Source: Methylococcaceae bacterium | GTDB lineage: Bacteria > Pseudomonadota > Gammaproteobacteria > Methylococcales > Methylococcaceae | DNA length: 5,702 bases | Assembly (NCBI GenBank): GCA_012026715.1 | Contig: VEPB01000170.1 | Coordinates: 1 to 5,702, forward strand | Direction: 5' to 3' | In this document: positions 1-5,702 of the stretch, piece by piece | Numbering within the stretch: position 1 is the first letter of the stretch | How the letters are laid out: each line of letters opens with the position of its first letter | Notes under the pieces: model-generated | Seen by the model: only the letters and a program-made list of their open reading frames with translations | Database searches by the model: none | Told to the model about the DNA's origin: nothing | Program-made: the position numbers and the translations under genes

Positions 1-108
1 AGACGTAGCGCAGTCTGGCGTCGGCTCACTTGAACCGTGGAAACCTCGGGTTTAGGGAGCATGGGAACGCGCAGCTCATGGCATTCCAGCACTCCACGGA
101 CATCTTTC

Positions 109-129
109 AGACAGTTGACATAGACAGTT
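109..129 (+). repeat. Direct repeat AGACAGTT x2, 13-base period
   Basis: AGACAGTT occurs at 109-116 and again at 122-129, a 13-base period. The first copy overlaps the -35 hexamer and the second overlaps the left arm of the dyad and the promoter spacer. The repeat could be an extra half-site for the regulator or the footprint of a short local duplication. It is short enough that chance is possible. Confidence 0.35.
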
Positions 130-143
130 CGGATGTCTATAAA
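115..143 (+). promoter_or_regulatory. Sigma70-type promoter of the merR-VIT/vWA operon
   Basis: A perfect -35 hexamer TTGACA (115-120) is followed after exactly 17 bases by TATAAA (138-143), five of six matches to the -10 consensus. This is the best promoter match seen upstream of the regulator. Transcription would start near 149-151. That places the ATG at 133 upstream of the transcript and makes the in-frame ATG at 151 almost the first codon, that is a leaderless message. No Shine-Dalgarno sequence precedes either ATG, which agrees with leaderless initiation. The 17-base spacer is the normal length. Classical MerR-activated promoters have 19-20 bases and need DNA distortion, so this promoter is more likely constitutive and repressible. 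The promoter call is by eye. Confidence 0.65.
120..140. promoter_or_regulatory. Dyad operator candidate in the promoter spacer
   Basis: ATAGACA (120-126) and TGTCTAT (134-140) form a perfect 7-base inverted repeat separated by 7 bases. The dyad centre (position 130) lies almost at the centre of the interval between the -35 and -10 boxes. MerR-family dimers characteristically bind dyads placed in the promoter spacer, and the gene immediately downstream encodes a MerR-family protein, so autoregulation is the simplest reading. The dyad also covers the ATG at 133, further arguing against that codon as the start. The assignment to this regulator is inference. Confidence 0.5.
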
Positions 144-585
144 TCCTTCCATGGACGCTAACGACACCCCCCGCTATACCCTCGACGATCTCGCTGCGCT
201 GACCGAACTGCCGCGCCGCACCGTGCGCTATTACATCCAGCAGGGGCTGATCGACCGTCCTGTCGGCGAGAAACGTGCCGCTTACTACACCGCGGCCCAT
301 CTCGATCAATTGCTCACCATCCGTAAGTGGCAGCAGGCCGGGCTTTCCCTGGAACGCATCCGGGACATCCTGGCCGGCGGGCGGGACGGCTTGCCGCCCC
401 CGCGCCCCCGCGGGCCGGGGACCGTTGAAGTTTGGAGCCACCTGGTGTTGGCCGACGGCCTCGAACTCACCCTGGAACCCGGCCGCGCTGGTCTGAGCCC
501 CGCCGAGGTGCGCGCTTTGTTCCAGGGGGTGACCGCGCTCTATGAACGGCTCAAACAACACGGAAACGACCATGAACAATCCTGA
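133..585 (+). CDS. MerR-family transcriptional regulator
   Basis: A 150-residue DNA-binding regulator if started at 133, or 144 residues from the ATG at 151, which the promoter position favours. The N-terminal half is a standard MerR winged helix-turn-helix: YTLDDLAALTELPRRTVRYY (about residues 15-34 from the 133 start), the wing with RPVGEKRAAYYT (about 42-53), then helices containing HLDQLLTIRKWQQAGLSLERI (about 56-76). A Pro/Arg-rich linker (about 88-95) leads to a short C-terminal part with WSHLVLADGLEL and a final helix, probably for dimerisation or effector sensing. The protein contains no cysteine, so it is unlikely to be a metal- or redox-sensing MerR such as MerR, CueR or SoxR. Its 3' end overlaps the VIT-vWA gene, suggesting one operon. 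The family call is firm, the signal sensed is unknown. Confidence 0.9.
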   Translation: MSINPSMDANDTPRYTLDDLAALTELPRRTVRYYIQQGLIDRPVGEKRAAYYTAAHLDQLLTIRKWQQAGLSLERIRDILAGGRDGLPPPRPRGPGTVEVWSHLVLADGLELTLEPGRAGLSPAEVRALFQGVTALYERLKQHGNDHEQS

Positions 586-2833
586 ACTGCCCCCCGCGCT
601 GCTGCGCGCCCGCTTCGACCAGCCTGTACCGCTGCTGGGCGTCACCGCCGTCGCCCGCCTGCGCGGGCCGATGGCAGAGGTCAGCGTTGAACAGCGCTAC
701 CGCAACGGCGCCGATACCAACATCGAGGCGGGCTACACCTTTCCGCTACCGCTGGATGCCGTACTGCTGAGCCTGGAACTGGAAATCGGCGGGCGCCGGC
801 TTGCAGGCGCCATCGTCGAACGCAAGCAGGCCGAACAAGCCTATGAAGACGCGGTAACCGACGGCGACAGTGCGGCGATGCTGGAGGAAGCGGGCCCCGG
901 TCTCTATACCGTCAGCCTCGGCAATCTGCTGGCCGGCGAGACGGCGGCGATCCGTTACCGTTATGGGGCCTTGCTCAACTGGCACGGCGACGGTCTGCGC
1001 TTCTTCCTGCCGACCACCATCGCGCCCCGCTACGGCGATTCCCAGGCTGCCGGATTGCAACCGCATCAAGTTCCGACAGCGTCCTTGCAGGTCAACTATC
1101 CGCTGGATCTGACAGTAAACCTCGAGGGCGAACTGGCGAACGCAACCGTCGCCAGTCCCTCCCACCAGTTGGCGATCACCCGCTCCGAAACCGGACTGGC
1201 GGTGCGACCGGTAGAACTTGCCGTGCTGGACCGGGATTTCGTGCTGACGCTGGAAAGCGCTGCGGCGGATACCCGGGCGTCCTCCTGTGTGGCGACTCCC
1301 GACGGGGCGGGGTTCGTGGCCCTGGCCTCGCTGCGGGTGCCCGCCCAGGCCGAAGACGCCGCGAGTCCGCTAGCGATCAAGATCGTCATCGACTGCTCGG
1401 GCTCCATGGCCGGCGTCAGCATGAATCAGGCGCGCAAGGCCGCCTTGGACATCCTCGATCAACTGCTCCCGGGCGACCTCTTCAATGTGACGCTGTTCGG
1501 CAGCACACATCGCTCGCTGTTTCGCCGGCTGATGCCGGCCACCGCGGCCAATCTCGCCAAGGCCTGCGAAGTCCTGGCTACATTGCAGGCCGACATGGGC
1601 GGCACCGAGATGGAACAGGCACTGGCAGCGGCTTTCGATCTGTGTGTTGGAGCGGGCGAAGCCAACGTGCTGCTGATCACCGACGGCGAGATTTATGAAC
1701 ACGAGCGCCTGGTGCGCATCGCCGCCCAATCCGGCCATCGGGTGTTCACGGTGGGCGTCGGCCATGCAGTGGCTGAAGCGTTCTTGACCCGCCTCGCGGC
1801 GAAAACCGGCGGCGCATGCGAATTGGTGGCACCCCAGGAAGGCATGAGCGAGCGCGTTCTCCAACAGTTTCAGCGCATGCGGCAACCGAAGCTCGATGAC
1901 GTTTCCTTGGACTGGCCGGCGCCTCCGGTCTGGGTCACCCCCTTACCGGCGGCGGTGTTTGCCGGAGATACGGTGCAGGTTTTCGCCAGATTCGCCGAAC
2001 CGGCGGAGGGTCAAGTGAACCTTCACCTGCACGGGACTGACTTGCCGGCGGTGTCGGTAGCCATCCAGATGTCTCCCGAAGCCGAACTGCCCCGCCTGGC
2101 GGCCGCCCGGCGGCTGAACCTGGTGGATGAGGCCACCGCCCGGTCGCTGGCTCTGCACTATCAACTGGTGTCGCGCTGGACCAACTGCCTGGTGGTGGCC
2201 GAACGTGCCGAGAAAGTCGAGGATCTGCCGTTACTGGCGACCGTGCCGCAGATGTTGGCCGCCGGTTGGGGCGGCGTGGGCGTCCAAGACTTATCACGCA
2301 TCCGGAGTTGCAGACCCAGGTCGTCCGTTCGGGCGCAAAGCGCCCCGGCTGCCGCGCCCCATTTCGCCAGGCGGGCCGATTCGGAAGTCCTCTACGATAT
2401 CGACCCGGTGGACATCCGCCTTGAACCGGCCGCATTTGCGAAACTCCGGATACCCGGCGGACCCGGGCCGGTCCACTCACCACTGGAATTCCTGCAAGCC
2501 ATGTCGGCCAATCTAAGATCCATGTTCCGGACCATCGCACTGCCGGACCGTATCGATGGGCTGGAGGCGTGGGGCTTGGACGAGACCCTAGCGGCCGAAC
2601 TCCGCCGTCTGGTCGGACAAGGCCACGGTGAGGCCGAGGTGGTGGTTGCGTTCCTGTATGCCTTCGCCAATTCCGACGAGTTTGCCGGGCTCATCGATCG
2701 CTGGGTTCTGCGGGCCATCCTCAAGGGGTGGAAGCTGGCGGCTCCAACGCCCCAACTGCAATCGGAGCTTACAACCGGCCTGGCAGGTTGCAGCCTATCG
2801 GCCTGGCACTGGGCCGAAACCTGTGGGACTTGA
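572..2833 (+). CDS. VIT and vWA domain-containing protein
   Basis: A 753-residue protein from the ATG at 572. The ATG at 542 would add ten residues, and neither has a strong ribosome site: GGAA lies 6 bases before 572, AGGGGG 12 bases before 542. A VIT (inter-alpha-trypsin-inhibitor-type) domain spans about residues 20-155, with the family's A-x3-Y-x2-A pattern (AEQAYEDAV) and FFLPTTIAPRYG at its end. A vWA domain follows at about 266-445 with a complete metal-ion-dependent adhesion site: D274-x-S276-x-S278, T345 in GGTEM and D371 in TDGE, so it should bind Mg2+ or a similar cation. Next come a conserved block with YQLVSRWTNCLVVAER (about 530-545), a Pro/Arg-rich linker, and a mostly helical C-terminal region (about 640-753) that I do not recognise. 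No signal peptide or membrane helix is visible, so it is probably cytosolic. VIT-vWA proteins mediate protein-protein contacts, but bacterial members of this type have no settled function. Start overlaps the regulator's stop by 14 bases, implying translational coupling. Confidence 0.9.
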   Translation: MNNPELPPALLRARFDQPVPLLGVTAVARLRGPMAEVSVEQRYRNGADTNIEAGYTFPLPLDAVLLSLELEIGGRRLAGAIVERKQAEQAYEDAVTDGDSAAMLEEAGPGLYTVSLGNLLAGETAAIRYRYGALLNWHGDGLRFFLPTTIAPRYGDSQAAGLQPHQVPTASLQVNYPLDLTVNLEGELANATVASPSHQLAITRSETGLAVRPVELAVLDRDFVLTLESAAADTRASSCVATPDGAGFVALASLRVPAQAEDAASPLAIKIVIDCSGSMAGVSMNQARKAALDILDQLLPGDLFNVTLFGSTHRSLFRRLMPATAANLAKACEVLATLQADMGGTEMEQALAAAFDLCVGAGEANVLLITDGEIYEHERLVRIAAQSGHRVFTVGVGHAVAEAFLTRLAAKTGGACELVAPQEGMSERVLQQFQRMRQPKLDDVSLDWPAPPVWVTPLPAAVFAGDTVQVFARFAEPAEGQVNLHLHGTDLPAVSVAIQMSPEAELPRLAAARRLNLVDEATARSLALHYQLVSRWTNCLVVAERAEKVEDLPLLATVPQMLAAGWGGVGVQDLSRIRSCRPRSSVRAQSAPAAAPHFARRADSEVLYDIDPVDIRLEPAAFAKLRIPGGPGPVHSPLEFLQAMSANLRSMFRTIALPDRIDGLEAWGLDETLAAELRRLVGQGHGEAEVVVAFLYAFANSDEFAGLIDRWVLRAILKGWKLAAPTPQLQSELTTGLAGCSLSAWHWAETCGT

Positions 2834-2903
2834 CACATGGGCTAAGGACCTGGGGTGTTGGCGCCAGCAGATTCTTGACCATTTAGGCCCTACACCCCTA
2901 TTG

Positions 2904-2926
2904 GTTGACGCAGACGTCAACTTTTT
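2904..2926 (+). terminator. Rho-independent terminator of the VIT-vWA operon
   Basis: GTTGACG (2904-2910), loop CAGA, then CGTCAAC (2915-2921) form a perfect 7-base stem with a tetraloop, followed at once by TTTTT (2922-2926). It lies about 70 bases after the VIT-vWA stop codon and in the correct orientation for that gene. The stem is short and only moderately GC-rich, and the T-run is five bases, so termination may be partial. Confidence 0.55.
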
Positions 2927-3000
2927 GAACGCGATGACCAAACATAGCTGCCCTAAACTGAACAATGCATTCCAAGACCAGATGGGCCGGAGGAATGACG

Positions 3001-3093
3001 ATGAAGTTGCTCCAACGCCGTCGTTGGGCAAAGGGCCAGATCCGGACGGGCAAACATCCAAAGTTTGCGTGCCACTTACCTCTACCGATATAG
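3001..3093 (+). CDS. Possible small basic peptide ORF (doubtful)
   Basis: A 30-codon frame, starting MKLLQRRRWAKGQ and ending with TAG at 3091-3093, preceded by GGAGG (2989-2993) at 7 bases from the ATG, an almost ideal Shine-Dalgarno arrangement and better than that of either recognised plus-strand gene. In-frame ATGs also occur at 2965 and 2995, but the spacing favours 3001. The peptide is strongly basic at its N-terminus and resembles nothing I recognise. There is no obvious promoter just upstream, and it lies after the putative terminator. It could equally be a gene remnant or chance. Confidence 0.18.
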   Translation: MKLLQRRRWAKGQIRTGKHPKFACHLPLPI

Positions 3094-3165
3094 ACGGATA
3101 AGACCGACGATTTCGCAGTCTGACCACCATCTTTCTTGTTTGACGTTACAACCTTCCATGCTTCG

Positions 3166-5702
3166 TTATGTACTTTCTACTGTGTACCTGCACACCAGCA
3201 ATAAGTCGATCATTGCCTCCCGATACTTGACATTGCGAAGGTCGGCCTGTAATTGCCAAGGGACCGTTTCTGAGAGCGCTGCCGAAATCGCGCCGCTCTC
3301 GGTGAGGGGCTTACCTATTGGGCCAATCTTCACGGTGTTCTGTTCCTGCCCATCTGGCGCCCGAAACTTCGTTACCAAAAGCCGAGCCTCATCGCAAAGA
3401 TCGGCGTATGTACTATCACTTTCCGTTGCAGATCCCTCTCGGAGTCGCAGATAGAAGTCCTCTGCTTGCATTTTCAATGCTCTGCCGCGTAACAAAAATG
3501 GAAAGCGGGAAGGAGCAAGGTCAAGTTTTAGCTCTGCAAACTCGACGTTATCGGGCTGACTCAGGAAACGGTGCCAGGCGTCCGGGAACTCCTGTCGTAT
3601 GCTAAATAGGCGATGCAGTCCGCCATTCTCCTTACCACTCTCCAACAAAAGGTCAACAGCCCCCTTCATTTCCGTCAATACCTGGTCGCCGAGCATTTTT
3701 CCACCTTCCCGGGCGGTATATTTCACATGCAAGACGACGTCGGTAATGGTTTCGTAGTCAAACTGGCGAAACTCCCTCGGTAACTCGACGCGCCAGCGGC
3801 TGATCGCGCCGGCACCCTCAAACGGCAAGTACCTCTCATCGTGGAAATTGAGCTCAAATAGGCCACTGTCATTCTGGCCGCTACTGGTTGCAATCGCTTG
3901 CATGGGGACAAGATTATCGGTAAATCTGAGGTCGTCGCCTTCCAACATCCGTGCGTACGGGCTATCCATCAGAAGGCTCGTCTTGCGCAGCGAATTGCGG
4001 AGCAGCGTCAGTGTACAGTTGACGCCGGTATAGGGTCCTACCACACTCGGAATCGTGATACTGACGGACTTGATGCGGCGGAAGTAGTGGCCGGGAAAAT
4101 CCAGATCGAACAGCGCTTCAGGTAGTGCGAATTCGCAAGTCCCAGTTTCGCGTAAAGCCATCAGTGCGGCCGGGTCCAGCAGCAGCAAGGAAACGTGCTT
4201 GGTAATCTCATACTCGCGGCGGTTTTTCTCAGCATAAGCGAGTTCCAAGCGACGCAGATCATGGCGCAGTTTCTCGCCAGCGAGTAACCCTTTATTCAGG
4301 CCATCCCAGTAGCCGAACTGGATGAAATTTGAGTCGTCCACGCCCAGTTCGAAGCGATAGCAACGCTCGGCCTGCTTGGCGATATCGTAGGCTAATTTGT
4401 AGCTCTGAAAATATATACCTGAGACCTGCCCAATCATCCAACCGTAGAGGTCAGTATTGGTGAATTTGTTCTGCAGGTATTCCTTGACACTATCGGCATG
4501 CTCCTGTTGTTTTTTGGTTACATCGAGTTCGCGCTCCAGCGCACTTTTGTGCTTGCATGCAGAGTCGATTTGGGCCTGTATCTGAAGTTCTTCTTTTTCA
4601 GACAATTCTTTCTGAAATTCCCAGTCTTCTTGGCGACGGGTAAAACCTGCCATTTTGTCTGCCATGCGTGCTGCCATTGAAGCGGTTGAAATAGCATCCC
4701 TGATAGCCCGAACGCCTGCCGATTCGGCATCCCCGGCGCTCTTGCCTCCTGTTACTGTCACTGCATGACCGCCACTTCCACTACTTCCCGCTTGCTGATC
4801 AGGTGCCGCGTGTGAAAGCGCGACGGCTGCCTCAGCGCCAGCCAGGAGGTATGTGCCTTCCATCGCTGCAAAGTCCATAAGCAGACTTATTGCCTCCATG
4901 CTATTGAGAGGAAGGCCCGGTGGGATTTCGATTTCGCCAAAGGGAGTCAACAGACTTACACGTTGGGCCAGCAGACATGTATAGTGCTGCTTACGTGCTG
5001 TTGCCAGAGCCTTACTTTTCCCGAGGGCGTCGATCGAGGCCTGCGCTTCGTCGATCTGCGCGTCCTTAACCAGCTTCATCGTGACCAGCACCTCGGATTC
5101 CTGAGTTGCCCGGATAGCAGTCAACGCTTCGGCATCGCGTTTCTCCAATGCCGATAACAGGGCATTGCCCAATGCCTGCAAGTCATTACAAAGTTCCAAC
5201 GCCCTCTGTACCTGGGTAGCAAAGCGATAGTACGGCAAGGGTGCCGAAAGGTCGGCCAGCACGCTTCCAATGTCGAGACCCACGGCCGCTGCTTTGACCA
5301 GTAAAGCCGGGTTGATCGGTGGTTCGAACAGCGCCAGTTCCCGGAAAACACCTTCGATGTTCATGCTATGGCGGATCTTGAAAAGGCGGTCGGCCACCGT
5401 GTCCCAGCGCGCCAGGAGTTCCGGGTTGTTGGGCACACAGAAGTACAAGACCTCGGGCAAAGAGCCGTGCGCTTCTGGCTTGCTCTGCCCGTACATTGAC
5501 GAGGGCCCCGTGGGCAAAAGGTTTTCCACTTTCACTAATGCGTTCCGGAAAGCGTCCAAGTCAGGTTCCAAGTCATTGTACGTCTTGATCGGCGCAACAG
5601 CCGGAGGTTGAATCTCGACCGGGCGCGGCCCCAGAATTTCGGCGGCAAGGATATATAGCAGGGTGGCTTCGTTGATGGACTCCAGCGTTTCCCGGCGAAA
5701 AA
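3166..5702 (-). CDS. Tc toxin subunit A (TcdA/TcA-like), C-terminal part, 5' end outside window
   Basis: The frame is open from the right edge to TAA at 3166-3168, giving 844 residues counted from the first whole codon (5700-5698). TcA proteins are about 2,500 residues, so roughly the last third is present. A TTG at 5571 is internal: the 43 residues before it continue with the family-like LLYILAAEILGPRP. Next come the conserved block LYFCVPNNPELL...RLFKIRHSMNIEGV (about 85-118) and ALFEPPINPALLVKAAAVGLDIGSVL (about 122-148 region), then long helices of the translocation channel (about 155-290), a Gly/Ser-rich pore tip (about 296-330), and a charged return helix with RRQEDWEFQ (about 355-412). 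The linker and TcB-binding region follows: NKFTNTDLYGWM (411-422), FDLDFPGHYFRR (531-542), GPYTGVNCTLTL (555-566) and ITDVVLHVKYTAREGG (651-667 region). TcA pentamers bind target cells and inject a toxin released from the TcB-TcC cocoon. No frameshift or stop is visible. No TcB or TcC gene follows downstream. Confidence 0.93.
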   Translation of the reverse strand, partial: FRRETLESINEATLLYILAAEILGPRPVEIQPPAVAPIKTYNDLEPDLDAFRNALVKVENLLPTGPSSMYGQSKPEAHGSLPEVLYFCVPNNPELLARWDTVADRLFKIRHSMNIEGVFRELALFEPPINPALLVKAAAVGLDIGSVLADLSAPLPYYRFATQVQRALELCNDLQALGNALLSALEKRDAEALTAIRATQESEVLVTMKLVKDAQIDEAQASIDALGKSKALATARKQHYTCLLAQRVSLLTPFGEIEIPPGLPLNSMEAISLLMDFAAMEGTYLLAGAEAAVALSHAAPDQQAGSSGSGGHAVTVTGGKSAGDAESAGVRAIRDAISTASMAARMADKMAGFTRRQEDWEFQKELSEKEELQIQAQIDSACKHKSALERELDVTKKQQEHADSVKEYLQNKFTNTDLYGWMIGQVSGIYFQSYKLAYDIAKQAERCYRFELGVDDSNFIQFGYWDGLNKGLLAGEKLRHDLRRLELAYAEKNRREYEITKHVSLLLLDPAALMALRETGTCEFALPEALFDLDFPGHYFRRIKSVSITIPSVVGPYTGVNCTLTLLRNSLRKTSLLMDSPYARMLEGDDLRFTDNLVPMQAIATSSGQNDSGLFELNFHDERYLPFEGAGAISRWRVELPREFRQFDYETITDVVLHVKYTAREGGKMLGDQVLTEMKGAVDLLLESGKENGGLHRLFSIRQEFPDAWHRFLSQPDNVEFAELKLDLAPSRFPFLLRGRALKMQAEDFYLRLREGSATESDSTYADLCDEARLLVTKFRAPDGQEQNTVKIGPIGKPLTESGAISAALSETVPWQLQADLRNVKYREAMIDLLLVCRYTVEST

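Larger units (their letters stand above)
2834..3165. other. Intergenic gap between convergent genes
   Basis: 332 bases between the stop of the VIT-vWA gene and the stop of the TcA gene. It holds the terminator at 2904-2926, the palindrome TGGCGCCA at 2859-2866, and two small inverted repeats without T-runs: CCAACG/CGTTGG (3012-3027) and GCAAAC/GTTTGC (3050-3068). The only translation candidate is the short ORF at 3001. Long open frames run through on both strands, but their products resemble no family I know. The line 2941-3000 is 30/60 GC, nearer the TcA gene than the VIT-vWA gene. No clear intrinsic terminator is seen for the leftward TcA gene. I see no tRNA, CRISPR or insertion-sequence end. 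Confidence 0.6.

Noticed and set aside
41..53. AAACC-TCG-GGTTT hairpin as a terminator of an upstream gene
   Set aside because: Only a 5-base stem and no T-run on either strand.
2..55. Open frame from the left edge to TAG at 53-55 as the C-terminus of an upstream gene
   Set aside because: Only 17 codons are visible and they are unrecognisable; chance cannot be excluded.
76..645. 189-residue frame on the minus strand antisense to MerR
   Set aside because: Lies fully across a recognisable MerR gene, resembles no family, and is explained by GC-rich codon bias.
3012..3068. Two small inverted repeats (CCAACG/CGTTGG and GCAAAC/GTTTGC) as a terminator for the TcA gene
   Set aside because: Neither is followed by a T-run on the minus strand and both are about 100 or more bases beyond the stop codon.
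2628..3101. Plus-strand frame overlapping the end of the VIT-vWA gene, considered as a frameshifted continuation
   Set aside because: Its translation past 2833 resembles nothing known and the annotated frame ends naturally without a slippery run.
2795..3130. 111-residue minus-strand frame in the intergenic gap
   Set aside because: No recognisable domain and low-complexity-like composition; it also overlaps the VIT-vWA 3' end.
3065..3605. Plus-strand frames opposite the TcA 3' end
   Set aside because: Antisense shadows of strongly conserved TcA coding sequence.
5569..5571. TTG as the start of an 801-residue protein
   Set aside because: The frame stays open for 43 more codons to the window edge and these residues fit the TcA family, so the gene is cut by the window.

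Overview
The window holds two gene blocks that converge on a roughly 330-base intergenic gap. On the left, reading rightward, are a small MerR-family regulator and a VIT + vWA domain protein whose coding regions overlap by a few bases, a likely two-gene operon. On the right, reading leftward from beyond the window edge, is the C-terminal third of a very large Tc (toxin complex) A-subunit, the pore-forming and TcB-binding part of an ABC-type insecticidal-toxin-like machine.

Organism: a bacterium with a GC-rich core. One sampled line in the vWA gene (1561-1620) is 39/60 GC, and one in the TcA gene (4921-4980) is 30/60. The AUG-initiated genes, the consensus sigma70-type promoter and the protein families fit a proteobacterium, perhaps a gammaproteobacterium, but nothing here fixes the taxon. 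The lower GC of the TcA gene suggests it was acquired separately from its neighbours.

Layout: 1-114 has no convincing gene. A near-consensus promoter (TTGACA, 17-base spacer, TATAAA) lies at 115-143, with a 7+7 dyad (120-140) sitting in its spacer, the usual place for a MerR-family operator. It predicts an mRNA start at about 150, so the regulator may be translated from a leaderless ATG at 151 and not from the ATG at 133. The MerR gene ends at 585 and the VIT-vWA gene (start most likely 572) runs to 2833. A hairpin followed by five T (2904-2926) probably terminates the operon. The rest of the gap holds at most a 30-codon ORF with a good Shine-Dalgarno sequence. From 3166 to the right edge is the TcA gene on the minus strand, open across the edge.

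Function: the MerR protein probably controls its own promoter and hence the VIT-vWA protein, which looks like a cytosolic, metal-dependent protein-binding scaffold of unknown partner. The TcA fragment carries the translocation channel with its membrane tip and the platform that docks the TcB-TcC cocoon. No TcB or TcC gene follows TcA here, so they must lie to the right or elsewhere if they exist. The sequence gives no direct evidence that the two blocks work together.
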